Source of the DNA: Chloroherpetonaceae bacterium
GTDB lineage: Bacteria > Bacteroidota > Chlorobiia > Chlorobiales > Thermochlorobacteraceae
Direction: 5' to 3'
DNA length: 64,000 bases
NCBI GenBank assembly: GCA_033763895.1
Contig: JANRJQ010000008.1
Span: forward strand, 88,865 to 152,864
Made by a program: the position numbers and the translations under genes. The notes under the pieces were generated by a model. The model was not told where the DNA came from. It did no database searches and worked only from the letters and a program-made list of their open reading frames with translations. Below are positions 1 to 8,472 of this stretch, one piece after another (the stretch's first letter is position 1; each line of letters opens with the position of its first letter).

Positions 1-402
1 GAACAAATCGCTGTGATTTTGAAGGATGTTTATGATTTTTCACTTGCAGAAATGTGTTTGATTTTGGAGAAATCGGAAGGTAAAGTGAAATATTTGCTTC
101 AAGGTGGGAGAAAAAAATTGATGGAAATTTTCGAGCACAAATGCGCACTCATCAGCAAAATGGGCGTTTGCCATCAATGCAGCGAGTTAAATGGAATATT
201 TAATTCGAAGCAGCAAGCCGAGGAGGAAGAATCGAAACTTGATTTAGTCAAAAATCGGGAAAGATATGAACGAGAAGCGCTTTACAGTTTAAGAGTGGAA
301 CTTATACGCGGCATTGACCCGCTTCAAAGCCGGGGGCCGCGGATTCAAGCGGCGTTGCTGAAGGTTGACCGAATGGCAATGGGTGAAGTCAGCCTTCCCT
401 GA
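1..402 (+). CDS. ECF-type RNA polymerase sigma factor, C-terminal part (5' end outside window)
   Basis: The reading frame is open from the first base, so the gene begins upstream of the window; an internal GTG at 13 is not the true start. The visible part reads as sigma-70 region 4 (helix-turn-helix, starting AVILKDVYDFSLAEM), followed by a cysteine-containing segment, CALISKMGVCHQCSELNGIFN. That segment is characteristic of a subset of ECF sigma factors with a Cys-rich tail after region 4. Its role would be promoter recognition under a specific stress or signal; the target regulon cannot be read from here. The gene ends in TGA and is convergent with the DUF1801 gene. The family call rests on region 4 and the Cys motif only, because region 2 is not in the window. 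Confidence 0.72.
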   Translation, partial: EQIAVILKDVYDFSLAEMCLILEKSEGKVKYLLQGGRKKLMEIFEHKCALISKMGVCHQCSELNGIFNSKQQAEEEESKLDLVKNRERYEREALYSLRVELIRGIDPLQSRGPRIQAALLKVDRMAMGEVSLP

Positions 403-419
403 TTAGGGTTTTACCAACA

Positions 420-899
420 TCACTTTTTCTTCTTTGTGCTTTCTTGTTTTTGAATTGAAGATTGATAGCGTTCTACCCAAGTTGAAACGGTAATTTTTGT
501 AGCAAGTGATTTGATCAAGTCATAGGGAATGGCGTCGGGCTTTTTGAATCGAAGGCAGCTTTTCCCCATATCTAATTTTGAAGAGACCGATTTCGCATAC
601 TCCTCTTGAAACCATTTGAGAAGGGATTCATCGCTATAAAGCGCCATATGATAAAGCGCGATATGGCTTTTCTGAGACGCAATAGAAATAAATGGGAGCG
701 GGTCTTTGGGGTTGGTGTGGTAGCCGTCAGGGAAAATCGTGTGTGGAACGACATAACTAATCATGCCATATTGCATCACTTCCTCAAAACCTTTCGGAAG
801 AGCCTCTTTCACTGTTTTGCGAAGCTTTGAAATCGCGGCTTTTCGGTCTTCAGGTAAGCTTTCGATGTAGGCATCGGGGGTTTTGGCTTCATTTTTCAT
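420..899 (-). CDS. DUF1801 (YdhG-like) domain protein
   Basis: A 159-residue soluble protein whose N-terminal half follows the DUF1801 pattern: a helical start with TPDAYIESLPEDRK, then EVMQYGMISYVVPHTIFPDGYH and ISIASQKSHIALYHMAL. Family members are small alpha/beta proteins of unknown or poorly defined function, some described as iron-chaperone-like. The C-terminus is Lys-rich (QESTKKKK). The start overlaps the stop of the upstream membrane-protein gene by 11 bp, so the two are probably co-transcribed and translationally coupled. No catalytic residues can be assigned. Confidence 0.75.
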   Translation of the reverse strand: MKNEAKTPDAYIESLPEDRKAAISKLRKTVKEALPKGFEEVMQYGMISYVVPHTIFPDGYHTNPKDPLPFISIASQKSHIALYHMALYSDESLLKWFQEEYAKSVSSKLDMGKSCLRFKKPDAIPYDLIKSLATKITVSTWVERYQSSIQKQESTKKKK

Positions 900-1317
900 T
901 TGATTTCATTCGATTTGTTTTTCTTACCAAAAGAAAAATACTTAAATGAATGAAAACAAAACCCAAAAATTCCAACTTACTCCAATCCATTCCTTCTGAA
1001 ATTTGCCATTGGGTGAAATTAACTTTAGAATAAAGGAATAATAAAAAACTGATGCTATTCCAAAGAAAAATGGTGCGAAGTGTTTGTGGTGAATAAATTT
1101 CCTGAATTTGAATCACCCTAAAAATCAAAATGGCACCAATCACACCAAGAAACTCCTCGCAAAAGCCCAAAAAATGGGTTTTTTGAAACGGAAATTCATA
1201 TAGCACGTTTCTTACAAACAGATAGGATGAAAGGAGATTTCCATTCAGAAACGGTCTTAAACTAATCGCCAAAAGTGCACTAATAAAAAAGTACTCAACC
1301 CAATTTTCCTTTTTCAT
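889..1317 (-). CDS. Hypothetical integral membrane protein
   Basis: A 142-residue protein that I do not recognise. It has about four hydrophobic segments: near residues 8-24, 50-66, 82-96 and 115-132. Its C-terminus is basic (VRKTNRMKSNEK). It overlaps the downstream DUF1801 gene by 11 bp and lies just downstream of the acyltransferase gene, so it may belong to the same minus-strand transcript. Length and hydrophobicity resemble small, poorly conserved inner-membrane proteins of Bacteroidota. No function is proposed. Confidence 0.6.
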   Translation of the reverse strand: MKKENWVEYFFISALLAISLRPFLNGNLLSSYLFVRNVLYEFPFQKTHFLGFCEEFLGVIGAILIFRVIQIQEIYSPQTLRTIFLWNSISFLLFLYSKVNFTQWQISEGMDWSKLEFLGFVFIHLSIFLLVRKTNRMKSNEK

Positions 1318-1349
1318 AAATGTTCATCAAACTCTCAATTATAATGTTA

Positions 1350-2411
1350 TTAGTAACCAAAGAGTAATTTGCTTCGGCTCGGGAAGTACGCTTTTGCAAT
1401 TTCTACAAAGAGAAAACTATAGGCAAACGTGAATACGATAAGTATGAAGGTATTATTGCTAATGGCAAGCGATTCATATCCAACGGCTTTTTCTAAAATC
1501 ATAATCACCCATTGATGCAGAAAAAATATGGGAAGGCTTCTTTCAGAAATAAATTTTAACGGAGCACTCACCTTGGTTACCCATTTCGTAAATAATACCC
1601 ACAAAAAAATGATGATGAAACCTTCTTTCAAATAAAAAAGATCAAACCCGTTAAGGGTCAAAAATGACTCCTTATGCAAATTCAAGTGGGTTTGAAAGAG
1701 GTTTACTTGTATGAATGAAAGAAGGGTTGCCGAAATGCCAAAATAAATCAAAGCTTTTTTTGGCATATTTAGAATTTTCATTTCATACTTCGCAGCTAAT
1801 ATTCCCATCAAATAAAAAACGCTGAATGTAATGGAAGAATGAATTGGCGAAATATTATCGAACGATTTTTGCGAGAATCCTGAAACAATGAATAATATAA
1901 CGAGAATCGAAATCTGCCACTTTAAATCAATCCGACTAAATCGAATAAACAGTGGCGATAGTAAAAAAAAGATAAAAATGGTGGGAATAAACCAATAAGG
2001 AATGGCAATTCTTCCTGTCCATAAGTAATTGAAGTAAAGTTCTATCCATTCAAACAAAGAGTAATTAGCCTTTTCTTCTGTAAAATGCCGGACATAAGGC
2101 GGAAGTTTCTCGAAAATAAAATAAAGCGATAAAAACACACCAGTTAAAACGGCATAGGGAATTAAAATTGTTTTTGCGCGTTTGGTTAGGAATGTTAAAA
2201 AATTAAACTCTGATTCCGACCCTTTTTGAAATAGAAATCCGGAAACAAAAAGAAAAATGCTTGAACCTCCCGAAATGAGCCGCAGAATTGTCATTTCAAA
2301 AATGTTTTCAGCATTTTTCCCTCCAATGCAGTGCGTTACGACCACCATTATCACTGCGATCGCACGAATTCCATCGATTGATGCATTTCTTCTTTGTAAC
2401 TCTTGATTCAT
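1350..2411 (-). CDS. Acyltransferase family 3 integral membrane protein
   Basis: A multi-spanning inner-membrane acyltransferase of the type that O-acylates surface sugars or lipids. The hallmark N-terminus is present: RRNASIDGIRAIAVIMVVVTHC, with the conserved histidine in the first membrane helix, then SIFLFVSGFLFQKG. About ten hydrophobic segments follow, ending with the typical SLPIFFLHQWVI helix. I chose the ATG at 2411 (MNQELQRR). A longer in-frame start at 2477 would place the N-terminus across a strong terminator hairpin of the upstream lipoprotein gene. The protein is then 353 residues, the usual family size. The substrate is unknown. Confidence 0.85.
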   Translation of the reverse strand: MNQELQRRNASIDGIRAIAVIMVVVTHCIGGKNAENIFEMTILRLISGGSSIFLFVSGFLFQKGSESEFNFLTFLTKRAKTILIPYAVLTGVFLSLYFIFEKLPPYVRHFTEEKANYSLFEWIELYFNYLWTGRIAIPYWFIPTIFIFFLLSPLFIRFSRIDLKWQISILVILFIVSGFSQKSFDNISPIHSSITFSVFYLMGILAAKYEMKILNMPKKALIYFGISATLLSFIQVNLFQTHLNLHKESFLTLNGFDLFYLKEGFIIIFLWVLFTKWVTKVSAPLKFISERSLPIFFLHQWVIMILEKAVGYESLAISNNTFILIVFTFAYSFLFVEIAKAYFPSRSKLLFGY

Positions 2412-2434
2412 TTTTTTCAAGTTTACTTCGGTGC

Positions 2435-2466
2435 AAAAAATCAGGCGCGAATCCCTCACGCCTGAT
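2435..2466 (-). terminator. Rho-independent terminator of the 2498-3262 lipoprotein gene
   Basis: A perfect 8-bp stem (ATCAGGCG / CGCCTGAT, 2440-2447 with 2459-2466) and an 11-nt loop are followed on the minus strand by six T residues. It lies about 30 bp beyond the stop of the lipoprotein gene. Confidence 0.85.
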
Positions 2467-2497
2467 ATTTGATACAATTAGATCGCTTTAAGGCTGT

Positions 2498-3262
2498 TTA
2501 TTCCGCAGTTTCACCATTTGTAAGATTGACCGAATAGGACTTTCCATTGACGACAACCGTTGCGGCTTGATTGCCTAAGAAGGTTATTGATACCGTGTAA
2601 GTGGCCGAACTTCCTGTTGAAAGTGCAACAGCAATTGTGCCCGATGCGGTGCCGCTAAGAATGCGTTTGGTTGCTCGGCTGACTTGCAGGTTAGAAACCG
2701 TTAAGGAAATCGTGCTTGTAAACACTGCTTTTTGACGCACCTTTGAAGTTTGACTGCCATTTCTGGTGTAGGTTCCGTTCACACTAAAAGCCGTTGCGGT
2801 AGGGAGAATGCCGCCGATTGTGAGGCTTGCGTTTGCACTATCGTTTGAAGAAACACGCGGCAAGTCGTAAGTGCCTTTCATTGAATAGGTGAAGGTTGCG
2901 GAAGTTGGGGGCGTGTTTAAGGCGTAGGCATAAGAAAATTGATAATTATAGGTTCGTGTACCTGTGTTTTTGACCTTTGAAATGGTGGTGTCAAAATTGC
3001 TGAATTCAACTGAAGGGATTTCGATGCTTTTCAGGGTTTCGCTTGATGCCGGTTCTGAGAGAATGACGGCGTCGCTCATTTGCGCTGCCAAACCGTTGGT
3101 TGCATCGCCATCACCTAAGCTTGCAGCAACTGCGTCCGCAGCATCGGCTTCTTCTACGCCGGCGGTTTCAAGGCCATTCTCTTTGCAGGAGCTTAGTGAT
3201 AATGCAAAAACCAGAAAAATAAAAGTGTGTTTTAAGACGGAGTGTACAATTTGGCGTTTCAT
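2498..3262 (-). CDS. Hypothetical lipoprotein
   Basis: A 254-residue exported protein with a lipoprotein signal: a basic start (MKRQIVHSVLK), a hydrophobic core and the lipobox LSSC with the lipidated Cys near residue 26. After it comes an Ala/Asp/Glu-rich linker (EEADAADAVAASLGDGD). The rest is Ser/Thr-rich with alternating polar and hydrophobic residues, suggesting a beta-strand-rich domain. The C-terminus reads VVVNGKSYSVNLTNGETAE. I recognise no family. It is monocistronic by appearance, with a strong terminator directly downstream. Expected location: periplasmic face of a membrane. Confidence 0.7.
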   Translation of the reverse strand: MKRQIVHSVLKHTFIFLVFALSLSSCKENGLETAGVEEADAADAVAASLGDGDATNGLAAQMSDAVILSEPASSETLKSIEIPSVEFSNFDTTISKVKNTGTRTYNYQFSYAYALNTPPTSATFTYSMKGTYDLPRVSSNDSANASLTIGGILPTATAFSVNGTYTRNGSQTSKVRQKAVFTSTISLTVSNLQVSRATKRILSGTASGTIAVALSTGSSATYTVSITFLGNQAATVVVNGKSYSVNLTNGETAE

Positions 3263-3606
3263 ATTGATTTTATGTTAAGTAATGAAAGACGCCTATTGGA
3301 GTGTTGAGAGCCTTATTTTGTTTAATGTGATTTTGAATTCATTGATGAAAATCACAAAAAAGTTGTTCAATAATATTTTTCCTAAATGCGATTAAACCCT
3401 TCGAGATTTATCACCGTCTAAACGCATTTCTTCCTTCTTTACAGATTTTGACTGACCTGCCCAAAGTTTTTGATACCCCTCTATTCAAATTGCCAACCTT
3501 AAATAGATCTTGATTTTTTGCAAGTGATTGAATCGAAATGAGAAATGATAATGATGAGAGTCTTGAAATGGGTTAAGAACGGAAAGCAGAATCAGGCATT
3601 GAAGGG
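3263..3606. other. Non-coding stretch between lipoprotein and saccharopine-dehydrogenase-like genes
   Basis: This 344-bp AT-rich interval shows no open frame with coding character and no clear hairpin. It should hold the promoter of the lipoprotein gene (near 3265-3330) and the 3' end of the transcript from the gene at 3607-4731. I see nothing else in it. Confidence 0.5.
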
Positions 3607-4731
3607 TTACTTTTTGCCGGCATTCTCTTCAACTTCAAATTGAACCCCCATCTTCCCTAAGTCGCTAAAGAAAGTCACGGGTTCGATATAAAGGCCTTGA
3701 AAATGCAAGCCGGGTTCGCGTTTACCTTCGAGGTATTGAATAATGCAAGAAGCAACCGATGCAGCGGTAATGGCATAACCATCTTCGTGGAAAAGGGACA
3801 TCGTGATTTTCGCGGGCTTATCGTTTCGAATTCCCGAAGCAATGAGCTTTAACATCACTCCGTAAGGCGGGCGAGCAAATTGATCGAAACTCCACCGAAG
3901 CAATTTTCCTATCGGATTAAAAACTTGGGCGTGCCCAACTTTAACCGCCGCGACACTCACAGGCAAAACAAGAAAATCTGAAATCCAATTAAATCCTGCA
4001 ATGTAAAACCCTGTTTCTTCCAAGCTCGGAATCAATACGGGCAGTGGCCACATTTCCTCTAACTTAAGCGGGGCACAGCGGCGATGTCCGAATTTTTTTC
4101 CAAAATCCACCCGTATCGAATGACTCCAACTTTCCTTCCACTTTTTCTTTTCAAAGTACGATGGGTGAAAGTCATCCAATTCTTCAGCCAATTCACGCGC
4201 GGCGCTTTCCGTGATTTGATTGTTGTTGCTATTGAGTTTGATTAAACTTGCCACATTGGCCTTTTCCAATTTTGAAAATTCGTTGGCGATAAACCGCACC
4301 ATTGCGGAGGGAATTCCGGGATGAAACCCGCAATCGGTGATAAAGCATCTGCCGCTTTGTTGAATTCGTGGGGCAAGCTTTCTTAGGCCTTTTATCTTTT
4401 CTGTCGCAGATAAATTGAGATCAAAATAATCGATGTTTGCTTCTAAAGCAGCCTTCGCGATTTGCGGGTCATTATCCATTGTGCTTGAGGCAACCACAAC
4501 CATATCCACCTGAACCAGCAAGCGCATTAATTTTTTTGTATCAGACGCATCCACAACCACACAATCCACTCGATTACCGCGATGCTTTGCAGAGAGCGCC
4601 GCGACGGCTGCCTCAATTTTAATTTTGTTTCTTGCCGCTAAGATGACAAGCATCGAGGTATGTTCTAAGAGCAAATCCGCTAAGCGAATGCCGACATTGC
4701 CGTATCCGCCAAGGATAAGTACGCGTTGCAT
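3607..4731 (-). CDS. Saccharopine dehydrogenase-like NAD(P)-binding oxidoreductase
   Basis: A 374-residue protein starting with a Rossmann nucleotide-binding motif, VLILGGYGNVGIRLA (about residues 4-18). Then VVVDASDTKKL and MVVVASSTMDNDPQIAKAALEANIDYFDL follow, a pattern typical of the saccharopine dehydrogenase NADP-binding domain. The middle contains ITDCGFHPGIPSAMVR, which fits the family's substrate half. Members act on varied substrates, and lysine biosynthesis is not implied. The gene stands alone on the minus strand. The start is the ATG immediately before the Rossmann motif, which leaves no room for a signal peptide, so the enzyme is cytoplasmic. Confidence 0.78.
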   Translation of the reverse strand: MQRVLILGGYGNVGIRLADLLLEHTSMLVILAARNKIKIEAAVAALSAKHRGNRVDCVVVDASDTKKLMRLLVQVDMVVVASSTMDNDPQIAKAALEANIDYFDLNLSATEKIKGLRKLAPRIQQSGRCFITDCGFHPGIPSAMVRFIANEFSKLEKANVASLIKLNSNNNQITESAARELAEELDDFHPSYFEKKKWKESWSHSIRVDFGKKFGHRRCAPLKLEEMWPLPVLIPSLEETGFYIAGFNWISDFLVLPVSVAAVKVGHAQVFNPIGKLLRWSFDQFARPPYGVMLKLIASGIRNDKPAKITMSLFHEDGYAITAASVASCIIQYLEGKREPGLHFQGLYIEPVTFFSDLGKMGVQFEVEENAGKK

Positions 4732-4970
4732 AAATGTTTGGGTATGATGAATTCAACTCTATTCCATAAGGTAGAGGAGAGCAATGACATTCAAGATTAA
4801 ATTTTTGTTTCCTAACCTATATTAGCCCCTTCGCTCGCCCATCGCCGTTGTTTTCCTTCGCTTCACCTCTTCTTAGCGAATCTCATTCATCCATCGAGAC
4901 TTTCGTGCATATCGCGCTTTCATAAAGGAGGCTGAGAGTTGTTTTCAAAGGCTTTCTAAAGCAATAAATA
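4732..4970. other. Intergenic stretch left of the 22-bp repeat
   Basis: This part of the 706-bp gap between 4731 and 5438 carries no convincing coding frame. It precedes the tandem repeat and an Rhs-like remnant, which are annotated separately. Confidence 0.4.
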
Positions 4971-5101
4971 AGGCTTCCGAAAATCGTTTTAAGCTTAAAA
5001 ACAAAAAATTTATAACCTTAAAACAAATTGTTTTTAGCCTTAAAACAAAATGATTTAAGGTTAAACACTGCTTATTTTTAGCCTAAAAGTCATTTAAAAC
5101 T
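4971..5101. repeat. Degenerate 22-bp tandem repeat, five to six units
   Basis: Units start at 4993, 5015, 5037, 5059 and 5081, and a weaker one at 4971, giving an exact 22-bp period. The best units (5015 and 5037) share the core CCTTAAAACAAA followed by a T-rich end. The units diverge but keep the period without indels. The sequence is very AT-rich and non-coding. It lies just left of an Rhs-like gene scrap and the VapBC-like pair. Confidence 0.75.
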
Positions 5102-5107
5102 GCGTGT

Positions 5108-5344
5108 TCATTTTGCTGGTAAAAAGCGTAAGATGGCGCATGATTCCACCTCTCCGCCAAAGTGGAAGCCAAATGAAACGAGAAATGAATTGGGATTTTT
5201 GAATTTAAGTTTGAATTGCTTGCCCTTGATATCTAAGGCATAGAAACGGTTGAAGTCTGTATTGTATAGCCGCATTCTTAAGTTCCATAATTTGCCACCC
5301 GGTTCGTTATTTTGAAAGATATAATAACCTTTTCTTACAAACAT
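5108..5344 (-). pseudogene. Rhs/YD-repeat core-like gene remnant, copy 1
   Basis: A 78-codon open stretch encodes GGKLWNLRMRLYNTDFNRFYALD, which resembles the Rhs repeat-associated core motif (F.aRlYd...gRFl.vDP). The canonical DP is replaced and no upstream YD repeats exist, so this looks like a short decayed fragment and not a gene. The following residues end in SFLVSFGFHFGGE and then run into unrelated sequence. A second, more degraded copy lies at 6155-6340 in the same orientation. The two share 24 identical bases (5234-5257 and 6170-6193). The Rhs assignment is by motif only. Confidence 0.5.
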
Positions 5345-5437
5345 TCGCCCAAAAGCGCAGAATTTTTGATAAGATTTTATAATCGCTTTGATTATTTTGT
5401 ACTTTGTTTATCTCACCATTAAAAATTCTCTAAAACT

Positions 5438-5686
5438 ATGGCAATACAAATCATTAAGGGTAAAGACGGGTTAAACACAGGCGTTTTCGTTCCAATTGAA
5501 GAATGGATAACCATTATTCAAAAACATGAAGATTTAAAAAATTTGGTTGACTTGGAACAGAAACCCAAGCGAAAGATCTCTGAGCTTGCCGGTACTCTTT
5601 CCCCTGAGGCTGGTGAAGCATTATTGAAACATGTTGCTGATTCTCGAAATGAGTGGGAGGAAAGATTCAACCGTGAACTGAAGTAA
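5438..5686 (+). CDS. Putative antitoxin of a VapBC-like pair
   Basis: An 82-residue protein with a beta-strand start (MAIQIIKGKDGLNTGVFVPIEEW) and then a charged helical C-terminal half. This arrangement is common in antitoxins that use an N-terminal dimer/DNA-binding part and a C-terminal toxin-binding tail. The stop overlaps the start of the PIN-domain gene in a TAATG junction, the usual toxin-antitoxin coupling. The specific antitoxin family is not recognised; position and size carry the call. If functional, it would bind the neighbouring PIN protein and autorepress the operon. Confidence 0.65.
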   Translation: MAIQIIKGKDGLNTGVFVPIEEWITIIQKHEDLKNLVDLEQKPKRKISELAGTLSPEAGEALLKHVADSRNEWEERFNRELK

Positions 5687-6069
5687 TGCTATACCTTTGG
5701 GATACCAATATCGTGATTCAATTTCTCGCAGGTTCTTTTCCTGAAAATGCAAGGTTATTTTTGACTTCAATTTCAAATGAAGAGCCTTCTCTTTCAGTTG
5801 TTACACAAATAGTAGCCTTAAGTTTTAATTTTTTTTCCATAAATGATGAATTGATTATGAATTCATTTATTGATGGGTCAAAAATTATCCCCCTAAATGA
5901 CTCAATTATTTTAAGAACAATCGAACTAAGGAAAAGTATTAGGATTAAACTCCCAGATGCTATAATCGCTGCAACTGCTTTAGTTTATGATTTCGTATTG
6001 ATTACGAGAAACACTTCTGATTTTAAGAATATTGAAGGAATAAATCTCTTAAATCCGATTCAATTATGA
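5686..6069 (+). CDS. PIN-domain protein, VapC-like toxin with a substituted active-site position
   Basis: A 127-residue PIN-fold protein. The first metal-binding aspartate is D6 (LWDTNI), the third is D91 (LPDAIIAATAL), and D112 (TRNTSDF) completes the usual set. In the second motif, where VapC toxins carry Glu in T-x-I-E-L, this protein reads T40-Q-I-V43-A. V43 (codon GTA at 5812-5814) thus replaces the conserved Glu, a single-base difference from GAA. VapC toxins are Mg-dependent RNases acting on tRNA or rRNA, and loss of this Glu could reduce or abolish activity. The gene is coupled to the antitoxin and flanked by direct repeats of an Rhs-like scrap, suggesting acquisition. Confidence 0.8.
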   Translation: MLYLWDTNIVIQFLAGSFPENARLFLTSISNEEPSLSVVTQIVALSFNFFSINDELIMNSFIDGSKIIPLNDSIILRTIELRKSIRIKLPDAIIAATALVYDFVLITRNTSDFKNIEGINLLNPIQL

Positions 6070-6154
6070 AATCTTCAAATTATGCCTACTTATTTATCTA
6101 CTTTATCGACAACCCTCAGGTGATATTTATTCAGAGGGCATAAGATGAGAATTG

Positions 6155-6340
6155 CTAACCCTTTGAGTTTAAGGCATAGAAACGGTTGAAGTCGGTGTTG
6201 TAAAGTCTCGCTCTAAAGTTCCAGATTTTGCCCTCGCCTTCGTTTTCTTGGCCGGAGAAGTAATAGCGGTACCAAGGCGTAGCTCCCCAACCTACAGAAC
6301 TTGGTGGAAGCATCCAACGCCCAAAGGTATTCTTCCTCAA
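6155..6340 (-). pseudogene. Rhs/YD-repeat core-like gene remnant, copy 2
   Basis: A 61-codon stretch ends in GKIWNFRARLYNTDFNRFYAL, preceded by YRYYFSGQENEGE. This matches the pattern of Bacteroidota Rhs cores (fnGqEkd.E..G...Y.F.aRiYD...gRF). Copy 1 at 5108-5344 lies in the same orientation about 940 bp away. The frame stops directly after the core motif, so only a scrap remains. The rest of the 6070-6442 gap holds no other gene. Confidence 0.5.
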
Positions 6341-6442
6341 TGGCGATTTATCATTATTAATTTATTTACCCTATTCCTTCACTTTCAGTGCATCGCATTT
6401 CCCCGCCTTTTCATACATTGCCCCTCAATGAATTTTTGAAGT

Positions 6443-8035
6443 ATGACTGAAACCATCAAAACCGATATTCTCGTCATCGGCAGCGGGATTGCAGGGCTTT
6501 TCTTTGCGCTGAAGTGCTCCGAATTTGCCGATGTTACCATTATCACCAAAAAAGAACGCTCCGATTCCAATACCAACTGGGCACAAGGGGGAATCGCGGC
6601 CGTGCTTACGCCTGAAGACTCCTTCGAATCGCACATTGCTGATACGCACGATGCCGGCGCCGGACTTTGCAACAGCGCAACGGTCGAGATTCTCGTGAAA
6701 GAAGGGCCGGAGCATGTGCGCAAGCTCATCGAGCTTGGGGTTGAATTCACTCGGGAATCGGGGGCACTACACCTTGTGAAGGAAGGCGGACACTCGGCTT
6801 ATCGAATTGTGCACGCGGCTGATCTTACCGGAAAGGAAGTTGAAAGGGCGTTGCTTGCACGCGTTGCGGAAAACCCACGCATCACCGTGCTAGAGCATCA
6901 TGCCGCGATTGAACTAATTACAGAGCACCACTTAGGGAAGAAAACCAATGACATTAATTGTTACGGCGTTTTCGCGCTCGACAGCCAAACCGGTTCTTTC
7001 AAAAAAATTCTTGCACGATTTACAATGCTTGCCACCGGCGGTGCAGGTCATGTGTATTTGCACACCACCAACCCCGATATTGCCACCGGCGATGGCGTTG
7101 CAATGGCCTACCGCGCCGGAGCGGAAATTCACAATATGGAGTTCGTTCAGTTTCACCCCACTACGCTTTATCATCCCAAAGCCAAATCGTTTCTTATCTC
7201 CGAGGCAGTTCGCGGATTTGGCGGCATTTTGCGAACAAAGAACGGCGATTCATTTATGAAAAAATATGATGCGCGCGAATCGCTCGCACCCCGCGATATC
7301 GTTGCCCGCGCAATCGATTCAGAACTCAAGCGCACCGGCGATGAATTCGTGTATTTGGATATCACCCATAAAACCGAACATGACATCAAAGAGCACTTTC
7401 CTAACATTTATGAAAAGTGTCTTTCCTTTGGAATTGATATCGCGCGTGAAATGATACCCGTTGTCCCCGCGGCACATTACTTCTGCGGCGGCGTAGCAAC
7501 AGACTTGAAAGGCGCAAGCACCATTCAGCGGCTTTACGCGTGCGGCGAGGTTTCTTCAACCGGCGTTCACGGCGCCAACCGATTGGCAAGTAACTCGCTT
7601 TTGGAAGCGCTTGTCTTTTCACACCGAGCCTACCGAGATATCATTGTCAATTTTGATACCGTTAAAAATTCCGTTGATTTTCCCGATTGGGATGAAAGCG
7701 GCACCGAAAGCCCCGAAGAGTGGATTCTCATTTCTCATAACCGCAAAGAAGTTCAGCAGGTGATGAACGATTATGTGGGAATTGTCCGTAGTGACTTGCG
7801 GCTCGAACGCGCTCGGCGGCGGATTGAATTTTTGAAAGATGAGACCGAGGCATTCTACAAAAAAACCAAAGTTTCATCGGAACTGATTGAACTGCGCAAC
7901 ATTATCAAAGTGGCAAAGTTGGTTGTGGAAGCAGCAATGAAACGGCGAGAATCGCGCGGGCTGCATTACACTACCGATTACCCTCAGCGAGATAACAAGC
8001 ATTTTCTTCATAATACCATTCTCCGTTCCTTCTGA
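6443..8035 (+). CDS. nadB: L-aspartate oxidase
   Basis: A 530-residue FAD enzyme that oxidises L-aspartate to iminoaspartate, the first step of de novo NAD synthesis with quinolinate synthase NadA. The N-terminal dinucleotide-binding motif is [13 protein letters not shown] (about residues 11-23). Further family blocks are [40 protein letters not shown], the catalytic-region [20 protein letters not shown], and the C-terminal [12 protein letters not shown]. The length is typical. It is cytoplasmic. The stop overlaps the start of the truncated-haemoglobin gene (TGATG), so the two are translationally coupled. nadA and nadC are not in the window. Confidence 0.96.
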   Translation: MTETIKTDILVIGSGIAGLFFALKCSEFADVTIITKKERSDSNTNWAQGGIAAVLTPEDSFESHIADTHDAGAGLCNSATVEILVKEGPEHVRKLIELGVEFTRESGALHLVKEGGHSAYRIVHAADLTGKEVERALLARVAENPRITVLEHHAAIELITEHHLGKKTNDINCYGVFALDSQTGSFKKILARFTMLATGGAGHVYLHTTNPDIATGDGVAMAYRAGAEIHNMEFVQFHPTTLYHPKAKSFLISEAVRGFGGILRTKNGDSFMKKYDARESLAPRDIVARAIDSELKRTGDEFVYLDITHKTEHDIKEHFPNIYEKCLSFGIDIAREMIPVVPAAHYFCGGVATDLKGASTIQRLYACGEVSSTGVHGANRLASNSLLEALVFSHRAYRDIIVNFDTVKNSVDFPDWDESGTESPEEWILISHNRKEVQQVMNDYVGIVRSDLRLERARRRIEFLKDETEAFYKKTKVSSELIELRNIIKVAKLVVEAAMKRRESRGLHYTTDYPQRDNKHFLHNTILRSF

Positions 8036-8415
8036 TGACGACACACTATGAGCGGCTTGGCGGTGAAGCTAAGGTTCGCGAACTCGCCGAGACTTTTTAC
8101 CGAATTATGGATACAGACCCAAACGCGAAAACCATTCGCGCCCTGCATCCTTTTTCGCTGCATGAATCCACAGAAAAATTTTTCTATTTCCTTTCGGGTT
8201 GGACAGGCGGGCCGCCGCTCTATACCGACCGCTTCGGTCATCCGCGTTTGCGGGCAAGGCATCTTCCCTTTCCTATCGGAGAGAAGGAGCGCGATGAATG
8301 GCTTTATTGTATGCAAAAAGCACTGAATGAAGTTGTGGCAGATGAATCACTCAAGTTCGAACTCTTGGGCTCCTTTGCTCGCACGGCTGATTTTATGCGG
8401 AATAAAGAAGGATAA
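8035..8415 (+). CDS. Group II truncated haemoglobin
   Basis: A 126-residue globin of the short 2-on-2 fold. Seen directly: the N-terminal YERLGGEAKVRELAETFY, with Tyr22 at the B10 position. The proximal haem-ligand His76 lies in LRARHLPFPIG, and Trp89 (DEWLYCM) sits at the G8 position that marks group II. The WTGGPPLY segment is also typical of this group. Such globins bind O2 or NO, or act in oxidative stress. The gene is coupled to nadB by a TGATG overlap, and NadB uses O2 or fumarate as electron acceptor, so a link to oxygen handling is possible but inferred. Confidence 0.92.
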   Translation: MTTHYERLGGEAKVRELAETFYRIMDTDPNAKTIRALHPFSLHESTEKFFYFLSGWTGGPPLYTDRFGHPRLRARHLPFPIGEKERDEWLYCMQKALNEVVADESLKFELLGSFARTADFMRNKEG

Positions 8416-8472
8416 TTTTTCTTCGATTCAACCGGTTTCTTTTTCACATCTCAATTCATCTTTTCACCAACA

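Noticed and set aside
4971..5101. CRISPR array
   Set aside because: The units are contiguous 22-bp repeats without unique spacers, and no cas gene is in the window.
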